In this document: piece after piece, positions 15,852 to 24,120 of the stretch
Numbering within the stretch: the stretch's first letter is position 1
Layout: each line of letters starts with the position of its first letter
Origin: Agromyces italicus DSM 16388
Lineage (GTDB): Bacteria; Actinomycetota; Actinomycetes; Actinomycetales; Microbacteriaceae
Assembly (NCBI RefSeq): GCF_000421545.1
Contig: NZ_ATXF01000007.1
Span: 310,001 to 374,000, forward strand
Direction: 5' to 3'
DNA: 64,000 nucleotides
Translations under genes and position numbers: made by a program
Notes under the pieces: generated by a model
What the model was told of the DNA's origin: nothing
Databases searched by the model: none
What the model saw: the letters and a program-made list of their open reading frames with translations, nothing else

Positions 15852-16958
15852 GTGATCGATCTCGGAACGTGGGCGAAGCAGACGCCCGGAAAACGCGACC
15901 CGCGCGGCGTCCTCGTCGAACTCGACACCTTGCAGGCCGGCGCTGCGGGCATGGAAGCCGAGACGGAGCGCGCCGTCGCACTCGACACGCTCGTGCGTCG
16001 GGGCGTGCTGACCGAGGCGCTCGCCGGCCTGGTGCGGCAGACGCCCGTCGGAGCGTCGGCCTCGGCCGTCGCACGCAAGACGGCGCCGGCGCCCGTCGCG
16101 GTCCCCGCGCGCATCGTCGAAGACCGACCGGCCGATCCGGGTGCCGTCGTCGGCACAGCCCTCGTCGTCGCCGCACCGATCGTCGTCGTCGTCGGCGTGC
16201 CGGCCGGGCTCGACCTCGTCGTCGCCTCGGTGCTGTCGACTGTGCTGCTCCTGCTCGGAGAACTCGTGCTGGCGACCACCGCGCGTCGCGGCGTGACGAC
16301 GGCGCCTCGACGATTCGGCCGGCTCAGCCCGGTCGCGCTGCGCTGGATCGCCGCGATCGGCGGGATCACGCCGGTGGTGCTGGTCGTCAACGGCTTCGCC
16401 GACCCCGCTGCCGCCGCCGAGTTCCTCGGCGGGTTCGTGGGGCTCCAGGGGATGATGGTGCTCGGCCTGCTCGCCTTCTCCGAGATCGCCCGAAGGCAGG
16501 ACTGGAACGCGCGTGGCGGCCGCTCCGCCGATCCGCGCGTCGAGCGCGGCGACCCTGTGTCGTTCGACCTCGGCGCCGTCAGCGGCCTCGTTCTCATCGG
16601 CGTCGCTCCGCTCCTCGCCGCGGCGGGCCTCGTCATGCGGGTCGCCCCGATCGCGAGTTCGTGGGCGGCCACTGCTGCCCTCATCGCCGGCGCGCTGGTC
16701 CTCGGGCTCACGGCCGGCCGGGCCGACACCCTCGCCCCCTCCCGCAGAGGCCGGCTGAGTTCGCGGGTCCTCTGGTGGGTCGTCGGGCTCGCGGTGCTCA
16801 CCCCGGTCGCGCAGTTCGTCGTGATCCTCGCGAACCTCGACGGTGCGGGTTCTGCGGTGCGCATCTGCCTCACGGCCCAGCTCATCGCGGTCGTCGCACT
16901 GATCGTGCTTCCCTCGATCGCGCGCACGCAGGAGCGCGGCGGACCGCTGCGCGCCTGA
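15852..16958 (+). CDS. Multi-pass membrane protein of the WXG-like cluster
   Basis: The 368-residue protein starts at GTG 15852. It has a soluble N-terminal 90 residues (IDLGTWAKQTPGKRDPRG) and then seven or eight hydrophobic helices arranged as two similar blocks (for example VVGTALVVAAPIVVVVGVPAG and ATAALIAGALVLGLTAG). No transporter signature is visible. It is the last gene of the cluster and could be its membrane anchor or channel. Confidence 0.62.
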   Translation: MIDLGTWAKQTPGKRDPRGVLVELDTLQAGAAGMEAETERAVALDTLVRRGVLTEALAGLVRQTPVGASASAVARKTAPAPVAVPARIVEDRPADPGAVVGTALVVAAPIVVVVGVPAGLDLVVASVLSTVLLLLGELVLATTARRGVTTAPRRFGRLSPVALRWIAAIGGITPVVLVVNGFADPAAAAEFLGGFVGLQGMMVLGLLAFSEIARRQDWNARGGRSADPRVERGDPVSFDLGAVSGLVLIGVAPLLAAAGLVMRVAPIASSWAATAALIAGALVLGLTAGRADTLAPSRRGRLSSRVLWWVVGLAVLTPVAQFVVILANLDGAGSAVRICLTAQLIAVVALIVLPSIARTQERGGPLRA

Positions 16959-16973
16959 ACGGCGGCGCGGGCA

Positions 16974-16979
16974 TAGGCT
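16974..16979 (+). promoter_or_regulatory. Leaderless-type -10 before the MFS gene
   Basis: TAGGCT lies 7 bases from the ATG at 16987. Confidence 0.45.
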
Positions 16980-16986
16980 GGGACCG

Positions 16987-18495
16987 ATGTCAGTGCCTCC
17001 CGTCACCCGTTCCATCCCGCTCTCGGAGCAGCACCGCTGGCGTGCGTTCTGGGTCTGCGTCGCGGTCGCGGCGCTCACCATCCTCGACCTCTCGAAGGTG
17101 AACGTCGGCCTGCCCGCGATCGAGGACGCCTTCGATGCCGGCTCGACCGAGCTGCAACTCATCGTCGCGGGCTACGTGCTGACCTTCGGCCTCACGCTCG
17201 TGCCCGCGGGGCGCATCGGCGACCAGCGATCGCGCAAGACCCTGTTCGTGATCGGCCTCAGCCTCTTCACCCTCACGAGTCTCGTCGCCGCCCTCGCCCC
17301 GAACGCCGCGGTCCTGCTCGTGGCCCGGCTGCTCCAGGGGGTGGCCGCGGGCATCCAGATGCCGCAGGTGCTCGGCATCATCCAGGAACTCTTCCACGGC
17401 AAGGAGCGGGGCAAGGCCTTCGGGCTGTTCGGTGCGACGATCGGGCTCGCGACTGCGTTCGGGCCGACGCTCGGCGGGCTCATGATCGCGATCGGCGGCC
17501 CCGAGGACGGCTGGCGCGGGATCTTCTGGATCAACGTCCCTCTCGCGCTCGCCGCCATCGCGCTGGCGGTCTGGCTGCTTCCGCAGACCCGGCACCCCTC
17601 GGGCAAACCGCTCTCGCTCGACCCGATCGGCCTCGGCCTCTTCGCCCTCACGGTGCTCTCGCTGATGTGGCCGTTCCTCTTCACGACCGGCTCGCCCGAC
17701 GACGACCCGGCCAGATGGTGGGTGCTCGTCGTCTTCGTCTTCGCCGCGACCGCGTTCATCGCCTGGGAGCGCCATTACGCGGCCACCGGGCGCCATCCGC
17801 TCGTGCCGCTGAGTCTCTTCGGCGTGAGCTCGTTCCGCAACGGCACCGCGCTCGCGAGCGTCTACTTCGCGGCCATGCCGTCGATGTTCCTGCTGACGAC
17901 CCTCTACCTGCAGCACGGCCTCGGTCTCGAGGCGGTCTACGCGGGCATGGTCGGCATCGGCTTCGCGCTCATGAGCGCCGTCGGCTCGTGGCTCGGCGGC
18001 AACCTGGTGAACCGCATCGGGCGGCCGCTGGTCGTCGGGGGGCTCGTGCTGCTGCTCATCGGCATCGGGCTGCTCGTGCTGCTCGCGATCGTGACGCCGC
18101 CCGAGGTGACGCCGTGGGCGATGGCGGGGGCGATGGTCATCGGCGGCGCGGGCGGCGGGCTCGTCGTGTCGCCGAACCAGACGCTGACACTCATGGACAT
18201 CCCGGTGAAGCAGGGCGGTCTCGCGGGCTCGGTCGGTCAGCTCGGCCAGCGCATCGGTACCGCGATCGGCACGGCGGTGACGCTCTCGCTCTTCTACTCG
18301 ACGATCTTCCGCGAATCCGACGGCGAGCCCGATCTCGTCGTGTACCACGACGCGTACGCGGTCGGCATGCTCGCCGTCGCAGTGTTCGTCGCGATCGCCT
18401 TCGCGATCGCGGTCGCCGACCTCGGCGTCCGGCGGCGCGGGCGACGTCCGCTCGGCGGCGACGAGGCGTCCGGCGCAGCATCCGACGCCGGTTGA
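16987..18495 (+). CDS. MFS transporter, DHA2/EmrB drug-efflux type
   Basis: The 502-residue protein has the 14-helix plan of the DHA2 family. The opening is RAFWVCVAVAALTILDLSKV, with motif A-like GRIGDQRSRKTLFVIGL and motif C-like FGATIGLATAFGPTLGGLM. It would export drugs or other hydrophobic compounds by proton antiport. No regulator gene adjoins it. It converges with the HEAT-repeat gene, and the two stop codons share a hairpin. Confidence 0.92.
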   Translation: MSVPPVTRSIPLSEQHRWRAFWVCVAVAALTILDLSKVNVGLPAIEDAFDAGSTELQLIVAGYVLTFGLTLVPAGRIGDQRSRKTLFVIGLSLFTLTSLVAALAPNAAVLLVARLLQGVAAGIQMPQVLGIIQELFHGKERGKAFGLFGATIGLATAFGPTLGGLMIAIGGPEDGWRGIFWINVPLALAAIALAVWLLPQTRHPSGKPLSLDPIGLGLFALTVLSLMWPFLFTTGSPDDDPARWWVLVVFVFAATAFIAWERHYAATGRHPLVPLSLFGVSSFRNGTALASVYFAAMPSMFLLTTLYLQHGLGLEAVYAGMVGIGFALMSAVGSWLGGNLVNRIGRPLVVGGLVLLLIGIGLLVLLAIVTPPEVTPWAMAGAMVIGGAGGGLVVSPNQTLTLMDIPVKQGGLAGSVGQLGQRIGTAIGTAVTLSLFYSTIFRESDGEPDLVVYHDAYAVGMLAVAVFVAIAFAIAVADLGVRRRGRRPLGGDEASGAASDAG

Positions 18496-18510
18496 CGGCG
18501 TTCATCGGAT
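18480..18510. terminator. Hairpin across both stop codons of convergent genes
   Basis: ATCCGA-CGCCG pairs with CGGCG-(TTCA bulge)-TCGGAT. The stem includes the MFS stop (18493-18495) and the stop of the convergent HEAT-repeat gene (18502-18504), so one hairpin can terminate both. Confidence 0.6.
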
Positions 18511-19194
18511 CGCGAGCAGGCGCATCCGCTCCGTCTTCGGCAGGTGTTCGATCGCGGCACGGAGGGCGATGCGCGGCATCGTAGCCGCGTGGCGTTCGAC
18601 GAGGGCGACGAGACGCGCCTCGTCGAGATCACCGGCCGCGCGCAGTACCCAGCCGACGGCCCTCTGGACGAACGGCGCGTCGTCGAGCGCGAGGCGCTCG
18701 GCGAGGGTGAAGGCGTCGTCGGGCTGGCCGCGTCTCAGGAACGCGAAGGTCGCGACGAGCGCAGTGCGGCGTTCGGGCCAGAAGCCGGATGCCGCGAGCA
18801 GGTCGAGCGGCGGGCGATCGCGTTCGAGGAGGTGGGCGCCGATGACGTCGCGGGCGGCGAGGTCGACGAGGTCCCATTGGTCGATGCGGTCATGACGGCG
18901 GAGGTAGAGCTCGTACAGTTCAGTGCGGCGGGTGTCGTCGACACCTGGTTGCGCGGCGGACCTGCCCATGATGCTGCACGCGAGGGCGCGCACCTCGTGC
19001 GTCGGCTCCTCGAGCAGAAGCTCCAGTTCGCGAACGGGAAGCTCCAGCGCGGTCTTCGCGAGGTCGAAGACGGCACCCATGCGCACGCCGATGAACGGTG
19101 CGGAGTCGTCGTCGGGGAAGTAGCGTCGATACTTCACCCGCTCGGCCTCGCTCGCCATCGCCTCGAGCTCGCCGATCAGCCCCGAAGCATCCAT
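18502..19194 (-). CDS. DNA alkylation repair (AlkD-like) HEAT-repeat protein
   Basis: The 230-residue protein starts at ATG 19192-19194. It consists of HEAT-like helices typical of AlkD glycosylases: LLLEEPTHEVRALACSIMGR, IDQWDLVDLAARDVIGAHLL, FWPERRTALVATFAFLRRGQ and FVQRAVGWVLRAAGDLDEAR. Related proteins remove N-alkylated bases from DNA. The WDLVD and R-to-RTALVATF segments match the family core. It is convergent with the MFS gene. Confidence 0.85.
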   Translation of the reverse strand: MDASGLIGELEAMASEAERVKYRRYFPDDDSAPFIGVRMGAVFDLAKTALELPVRELELLLEEPTHEVRALACSIMGRSAAQPGVDDTRRTELYELYLRRHDRIDQWDLVDLAARDVIGAHLLERDRPPLDLLAASGFWPERRTALVATFAFLRRGQPDDAFTLAERLALDDAPFVQRAVGWVLRAAGDLDEARLVALVERHAATMPRIALRAAIEHLPKTERMRLLAIR

Positions 19195-19237
19195 GCTCGC
19201 CCCCGTTCGTGCCGTCGGGGAACAGCGTAGGGGGTGG

Positions 19238-19891
19238 TCAGGCGGCGAGGTGCGTGACGGGCGTGAGCAGCGCGGCGAGCTCGGCGGCGGAGAGTTCGCG
19301 GCCGAAGGCCGGGTGGCCGGGTTCGAGGGCCACGCCGTGCGCGAGTGCGCCGCCGTCGACGGGATCGAAGCCGATCGCGTCGATGAGTGCGGCGATCTCG
19401 GCACGCGCCTCGTCGTCGTCGCCGACGACCGCGAGCGCGCGGCGGAGCGGGTCGCCCGCGGGCAGGCTGTCGTCCTCCATCTCGTGGTAGCCGAGGTGGT
19501 TGAGGGACTTCACGACGCGGGCGCGCGGATTGCGGGCGGCGTTCTGCTCGCTCGTCGTGCGGGGATCGTCGTCGACCTCGGCGATGTTGCCGTCGACCGG
19601 GGGCCAGTAGTTCATGGCGTCGACGACGATGCGACCGTCGAAGGCCGGCCATGGCACGGTGCCGGCCTTGCCGAACGGCACGGCGACGATGATGACTCGC
19701 GACTCGGCGGCGAGCACCTCGGGCGCGACGACCTCGGCGCCGGGGGCGACGACGCCGACGAGGAGATCGAGCGCGGTCTGCCTGGGAGAGCCCGACATGA
19801 GCACGCGGTACCCGGCGTCGACGAGCAGCCGGGCGAGGGCGGTGCCCACCTTGCCCGCTCCGAAGATACCGATCACCTGGCGTTCCGTCAC
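19238..19891 (-). CDS. NADP-binding reductase (F420:NADP oxidoreductase/NpdG-like)
   Basis: The 217-residue protein has a dinucleotide site at its very N-terminus (VIGIFGAGKVGTALARLLVD) and a phosphate loop MSGSPRQ. It also has VIIVAVPFGKAGTVPWPAFDG and NYWPPVDGNI, as in NpdG-like reductases. The GTG at 19889-19891 puts the glycine motif close to the start, as in the family. It is divergent from an LLM-class flavin enzyme. Whether it uses F420 or another partner cannot be told from sequence. Confidence 0.82.
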   Translation of the reverse strand: MTERQVIGIFGAGKVGTALARLLVDAGYRVLMSGSPRQTALDLLVGVVAPGAEVVAPEVLAAESRVIIVAVPFGKAGTVPWPAFDGRIVVDAMNYWPPVDGNIAEVDDDPRTTSEQNAARNPRARVVKSLNHLGYHEMEDDSLPAGDPLRRALAVVGDDDEARAEIAALIDAIGFDPVDGGALAHGVALEPGHPAFGRELSAAELAALLTPVTHLAA

Positions 19892-20044
19892 TGTTCCATG
19901 CTCCCATTCCCGATGCGCGACCACGAGATCGATGCGTCGACATGGAATGCCAACGACGGCGGCGGTGCGGGCATTCCCGCCCCGGGTGCTGGTCGACGGG
20001 GCGAGCGGGGAATAGTCTCGTGGCGTCACGGGTTTCGCCAAGAA

Positions 20045-20054
20045 GTATGCATAC
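20045..20054. promoter_or_regulatory. Palindrome in the LLM/NADP-reductase divergent region
   Basis: GTATGCATAC is a perfect 10-bp dyad and the AT-richest spot in this gap, 28 bases before the LLM start. It may be an operator or part of the promoter. Confidence 0.35.
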
Positions 20055-20082
20055 GCATGCAGACGCGGAGAGAAGGGCCGGC

Positions 20083-21210
20083 ATGACCGAGCGCTACGAA
20101 TTCGGACTCGACACCTTCGGGGATGTCACGGCCGCCCCCGACGGCACCGTGCTGCCGCACGCCCAGGTGCTGCGGAACGTCGTCGAGGAGGCGGTGCTCG
20201 CCGACCGGCTCGGACTCGACTTCTTCGGCATCGGCGAACATCACCGGCACGAGTTCGCCGTCTCCGCCCCCGAGGTCGTCCTCGGCGCGATCGCCGGGCG
20301 CACCGAGCGGATCCACCTCGGCTCGGCCGTGACGGTGCTGAGCTCCGACGACCCGGTGCGCGTGTTCCAGCGCTTCGCCACGCTCGACGGGCTCTCGGGA
20401 GGGCGCGCGGAGGTCATCCTCGGGCGCGGCTCGTTCATCGAGTCGTTCCCGCTGTTCGGCTTCGAACTCAGCCAGTACCAGGAGCTCTTCGAGGAGAAGC
20501 TCAACCTCTTCGCCGAACTCCTCGAACAGGAGCCGGTGACGTGGGCAGGCGAACTGCGCCCACCGCTCGAGAATCAGCGCGTCTACCCGCCGGTCGAGCA
20601 CGGACACCTGAAGACGTGGGTCGGCGTCGGCGGCAGCCCCGAGTCGGTCGTGCGCGCCGCGCACTACGGCCTGCCGCTCGTGCTCGCGATCATCGGCGGC
20701 AGCCCGGCGCGCTTCGCCCCACTCGCCGAGCTCTACCGCAAGGCGCTCGCGCAGTTCGGCAAGCCGGCGCAGCCGGTGGCCATCCACTCGCCCGGCTTCA
20801 TCGCCGACACCGACGAGGCCGCGCTCGACACGCTCTGGCCCCACTACCGGGTCATCGTCGACCGCATCGGCCGCGAGCGCGGCTGGGGTGCCGTCACCCG
20901 CGAGCACTTCGAGGCCGAGGCCTCGGAGCACGGCGCACTCTACGCCGGCTCGCCCGAGACCGTCGCACGCAAGATCGCGAGCGCGGTGCGCACGATCGGC
21001 GCCGTGCGTTTCGACCTCAAGTACTCGAACGGCACCCTGCCGCACGAGGCCATGATGGGGAGCATCGAGCGCTACGGCAGCGAGGTCGTGCCGCGCGTGC
21101 GCGAGCTGCTCGCCGCCGCCGATGCCGCCGACGCCGAGCTCGACGACGCCGCGGCGCTCGCACGGGCCGACCGCGCCGACGCCGCGGCGAACGCCGGCCC
21201 GGGCGAATAG
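20083..21210 (+). CDS. LLM-class flavin-dependent oxidoreductase
   Basis: The 375-residue luciferase-like protein has GLDFFGIGEHHRHEFAVSAP near the N-terminus, GSAVTVLSSDDPVRVFQRFA, RAEVILGRGSFIESFPLFG and SPETVARKIASAV, all typical of the bacterial luciferase TIM-barrel family. It binds FMN (or F420) and probably oxidises a small organic substrate. The ATG at 20083 has an upstream GAGAGAAGG ribosome site. An NADP-binding reductase is divergent from it and may supply reduced cofactor. The C-terminal 35 residues are an Ala/Asp-rich extension. Confidence 0.9.
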   Translation: MTERYEFGLDTFGDVTAAPDGTVLPHAQVLRNVVEEAVLADRLGLDFFGIGEHHRHEFAVSAPEVVLGAIAGRTERIHLGSAVTVLSSDDPVRVFQRFATLDGLSGGRAEVILGRGSFIESFPLFGFELSQYQELFEEKLNLFAELLEQEPVTWAGELRPPLENQRVYPPVEHGHLKTWVGVGGSPESVVRAAHYGLPLVLAIIGGSPARFAPLAELYRKALAQFGKPAQPVAIHSPGFIADTDEAALDTLWPHYRVIVDRIGRERGWGAVTREHFEAEASEHGALYAGSPETVARKIASAVRTIGAVRFDLKYSNGTLPHEAMMGSIERYGSEVVPRVRELLAAADAADAELDDAAALARADRADAAANAGPGE

Positions 21211-21229
21211 ACGGGGCGCCGCAGCCGCC

Positions 21230-22417
21230 CTATGCCGAGAGCCGTGCGCGCTGCTGCCGGGCGCGCACGGCCGCGCGGAACCACGTGGCATCCGGAAGCC
21301 GGGTCAGGAAGGTGCCCGCGATGATCGTGATGAGCACGTACGACGTGGCGAGCGGCGCGATCGCGGGCTCGACGCCGGCACTCACCGCGAGCCCGGCGAT
21401 GACGATCGAGAACTCGCCGCGCGGGGCGAGCGAGAAGCCCGCGCGCCACTGGCCGAGCGTGCCGACCCCCGCCCGCCGCGCCGCGTAGGCGCCGGTGAGG
21501 AGCTTCGTCACGATGGTGATCGCGGCGAGCAGGAGCGCCGGCAGCAGCATCGACCAGAGCGCCGACGAGTCGGTCGTGAGCCCGAAGAAGACGAAGAACG
21601 TGGCCGCGAACAGGTCGCGGAGCGGCGTCAGAACCTGGCTCGCGTTCGCCGCCACCCGCCCCGAGAGCGCGATGCCGACGAGGAACGCGCCGACGGCGGC
21701 CGACACCGAGACCTCCTGCGCGAGACCGGCGACGAGCATCGTGAGCCCGAGCACGCCGAGCAGCAGCGGCTCGGCGTGGTCGGCCGGGAAGAGCTTGGAC
21801 ACGAGGTGCCCGTGCCGGAGCGCGATGTAGAGGATCACCGCGACGACCGCGACGGCGACCGCCACGGCGATGGCGCCCTGCCAGAGGCTCACGCCGACGA
21901 CGATCGCCGAGAGCACCGGCAGGTAGAACGCCATCGCGAGGTCCTCGATGACGAGCACGCCGAGGATGGCGGGCGTCTCGCGGTTCGAGAGGCGCCCGAG
22001 GTCGCGCAGGAGCTTCGCGATCACGCCCGACGAGGACACCCACGTGACGCCGGCGAGCGCCACCGCGGCGACCGGGCCCCAGCCGAGGAGGAGCGCGAGG
22101 CCCGCGCCGGGCAACGCGTTCAGCAGCCCGTCGACGATGCCCGGCTTGCGCGCCGATTTCAGGCTGTCGAAGAGCTCGGTCGCGGTGTACTCGAGGCCGA
22201 GGAGCGCGAGCAGCAGGATGACGCCGATCTCGGAGCCGGTCTGGAGGAATTCGATGCTCGCATCGAACGGGAAGATGCCGCCGTCGCCGAACGCGAGTCC
22301 GAGCAGGAGGTAGAGCGGGATCGGCGACAGGCCGATGAGGAGGGCGAGTCGCCCCAGCAGGCTCATGCCGAGAAGCAGCGCGCCGACTTCGATGAGGAGG
22401 AGCGTCGTCTCATGCAT
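21230..22417 (-). CDS. CPA2-family monovalent cation:proton antiporter (KhtU/Kef-like)
   Basis: The 395-residue membrane protein has twelve or so helices of the Na+/H+ exchanger family, including ELFDSLKSARKPGIVDGLLN, AGVTWVSSSGVIAKLLRDLG, the paired-acid helix LGVLVIEDLAMAFYLPVL and VSVSAAVGAFLVGIALSG. It probably exports K+ or Na+ in exchange for protons. There is no C-terminal RCK domain. That role falls to the gene directly upstream, which ends 13 bases before this start, an arrangement like KhtT-KhtU. Confidence 0.93.
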   Translation of the reverse strand: MHETTLLLIEVGALLLGMSLLGRLALLIGLSPIPLYLLLGLAFGDGGIFPFDASIEFLQTGSEIGVILLLALLGLEYTATELFDSLKSARKPGIVDGLLNALPGAGLALLLGWGPVAAVALAGVTWVSSSGVIAKLLRDLGRLSNRETPAILGVLVIEDLAMAFYLPVLSAIVVGVSLWQGAIAVAVAVAVVAVILYIALRHGHLVSKLFPADHAEPLLLGVLGLTMLVAGLAQEVSVSAAVGAFLVGIALSGRVAANASQVLTPLRDLFAATFFVFFGLTTDSSALWSMLLPALLLAAITIVTKLLTGAYAARRAGVGTLGQWRAGFSLAPRGEFSIVIAGLAVSAGVEPAIAPLATSYVLITIIAGTFLTRLPDATWFRAAVRARQQRARLSA

Positions 22418-22430
22418 ACCGGGCCCGGCG

Positions 22431-22925
22431 TCAGTCGGGTCCGTTGGCGAGCAGGCGCGAGACGCCGTCGAGCCCCTCGCGAGTGCCGACGACGACGATG
22501 AGGTCGCCCGCGCGCAGGGATTCGGAGGGCGTCGGGGAGGGGATCACCGCACCGTCGCGCACGATCGCCACGATCGAGGCGTGCGTTCGAGTGCGGGCCT
22601 TCGTGTCGCCCAGCGTGGAGTTGAGGTAGGGGGAGTCGGTGGGCAGCGCGATCTGCTCGGTGTAGAGGCCCGCCGTCTCGTCCGACAGGCTCGTGAGGCG
22701 ACTCAGCATGACCGAGGCGCCGAGCACGTCGGCGAGCGCCGCGGCCTCGTCGTCGTTCAGCGCGACCGAGTCCCGGCACGCGTCGGGGTCGTCGATGTCG
22801 AAGACGCCGAGATCGCGCTCGCCGTCGCGGTGCGAGACCACGCTGATACGGCGCCCGGCTTCGGTCACGAGGTCGTGACGCACGCCGATCCCGGGCAGAT
22901 CGACCTTCTCGATGCGAATACCCAC
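22431..22925 (-). CDS. TrkA-C (RCK_C) regulatory protein, KhtT-like
   Basis: The 164-residue protein starts at GTG 22923-22925. Its opening IRIEKVDLPGIGVRHDLVT is the KhtT/YhaT N-terminal pattern, and residues 80-164 form a TrkA-C domain (THASIVAIVRDGAVIPSPTP, LRAGDLIVVVGTREGLDGV). It should bind a nucleotide ligand and gate the antiporter encoded next. A -10-like TACGAT ends 7 bases before the GTG, and no ribosome site is visible, so leaderless translation is likely. Confidence 0.88.
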   Translation of the reverse strand: MGIRIEKVDLPGIGVRHDLVTEAGRRISVVSHRDGERDLGVFDIDDPDACRDSVALNDDEAAALADVLGASVMLSRLTSLSDETAGLYTEQIALPTDSPYLNSTLGDTKARTRTHASIVAIVRDGAVIPSPTPSESLRAGDLIVVVGTREGLDGVSRLLANGPD

Positions 22926-22932
22926 GTCGGCA

Positions 22933-22938
22933 ATCGTA
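22933..22938 (-). promoter_or_regulatory. Leaderless-type -10 before the khtT-like gene
   Basis: TACGAT on the minus strand is 7 bases from the GTG at 22925. Confidence 0.45.
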
Positions 22939-23001
22939 ACCCCGTTCGGCGGCGCTTCGGCCGTTCGGCGCCGGTGTGCTGGATGCCGGGGTGAGGTCTG
23001 G

Positions 23002-23877
23002 TCAGGCGCCGGTGCGCGTGCGCATCTCGAGCACCGGCGTGCCGCCGTCGTCGACGAGCTCGAAGGCGACGGCGACGGAGCCCAGTTCGGCCAGCGAGCC
23101 GACGTGGGTGCCGCCGCAGGCGATCGACGCGGTGCCGCCCGGCAGCTCGGCGACCCAGTACCGGCGATCGGTGAGAGCGTCGCCGTCGCGGTCGATGCGC
23201 ACGGGCGAACCTGCGGCCACCCATTGGCCGACCGTCGCCGACACCGTCTGGGCGAGGGCATCGAGCTCGTCGCCGAGGCCGGCGACGTCGAATCCGGCGC
23301 GGCGCAGCGACTTGTTCAGCCGATAGCGGTCGAGCGAGCCGTTCGGCTCGATCAGGCTCGAGGCGATCGCGATGCCGTCGAAGTCGGGCCGGCCGAGCGT
23401 ATCGGTGCGCGCCGGCTTCGACCAACGGCCCTCGAGGGCGAGGTTCAGGGCGAGGGATGCCGCGTGGCAGGCCGTGTGCCCCGAGGAGAGGGCGCGGCGC
23501 GCCGCGGCATCCGCCGTGATCTCGACCTCGTCGCCCTCGGCGATCGCCGAACCCTCGTCGACGAGGTGGGCGACGAGGTAGACCCAGCCCTCGGTGCCCT
23601 TGCGAACGGGGACGTCGGCGCCGAGGTGCAGCGCCTCGCCGTCGCTCGCGGCGACGACCGCATCGCGCACCGGCAGTGACGCACCGTCGGCGAGGGTGAT
23701 CGTGCCGCTGTCGGCCGGTTGGTCGGGCCAGGACGCGTCGACCGGGTGGAACGATGTGACGTCGGTGACGACCGCGACCCGGCCGGCGGCGGCGGGTGCG
23801 ACGTGGAGCACCGTCGCGCGCTCGACGAGGGCGCCCGAGGGATAGGTGACGCGGGTGTCGTGCGCCGGGAACGTCAT
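23002..23877 (-). CDS. AlaX-like trans-editing protein (alanyl-tRNA editing family)
   Basis: The 291-residue protein carries the zinc ligands of AlaRS editing domains: HxxxH at H134-H138 (SSGHTACHAASLAL) and CxxxH at C254-H258 (CGGTHVGSLAEL). Free-standing members hydrolyse mischarged Ser- or Gly-tRNA(Ala). The first 110 residues form a small beta-barrel-like domain similar to the start of AlaX-L proteins. Its downstream neighbour is the khtT-like gene on the same strand. Amino-acid specificity cannot be read directly. Confidence 0.85.
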   Translation of the reverse strand: MTFPAHDTRVTYPSGALVERATVLHVAPAAAGRVAVVTDVTSFHPVDASWPDQPADSGTITLADGASLPVRDAVVAASDGEALHLGADVPVRKGTEGWVYLVAHLVDEGSAIAEGDEVEITADAAARRALSSGHTACHAASLALNLALEGRWSKPARTDTLGRPDFDGIAIASSLIEPNGSLDRYRLNKSLRRAGFDVAGLGDELDALAQTVSATVGQWVAAGSPVRIDRDGDALTDRRYWVAELPGGTASIACGGTHVGSLAELGSVAVAFELVDDGGTPVLEMRTRTGA

Positions 23878-23887
23878 CGCGGCGTGC

Positions 23888-24061
23888 TCAGTCGTCGGCG
23901 CGGCCGAGGAGGTGGAACGGGATCGCGAGCGAGAGCGAGACGGCGAGGATGCCCGAGAAGAAGGTCGCCGCCTGGAAGCCGGCCACCTCGGGGGCGATGC
24001 TCATGACCCACATGCCGAAGACGAAGAGTCCCAGGGCGATGACGGTGGCGACGACGTTCAC
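23888..24061 (-). CDS. Small membrane protein, 57 residues
   Basis: A GTG at 24059-24061 behind a strong ribosome site (GGAGGTCGTT) opens a 57-residue frame. It has two hydrophobic segments (NVVATVIALGLFVFGMWVMS and ATFFSGILAVSLSLAIPFHL) and a short polar tail (LGRADD). The two-helix layout, good ribosome site and position 10 bases before the AlaX-like start support a real gene. The function is unknown. Confidence 0.7.
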   Translation of the reverse strand: MNVVATVIALGLFVFGMWVMSIAPEVAGFQAATFFSGILAVSLSLAIPFHLLGRADD

Positions 24062-24120
24062 AACGACCTCCAGTGTGCGCTGGCGACGTTCGCCGCCCCC
24101 GCAAGTCTAGCCAAATGCGG

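Noticed and set aside
21122-22501. 459-codon plus-strand frame over the antiporter
   Set aside because: Arg/Glu-rich shadow; the minus strand encodes a typical CPA2 antiporter.
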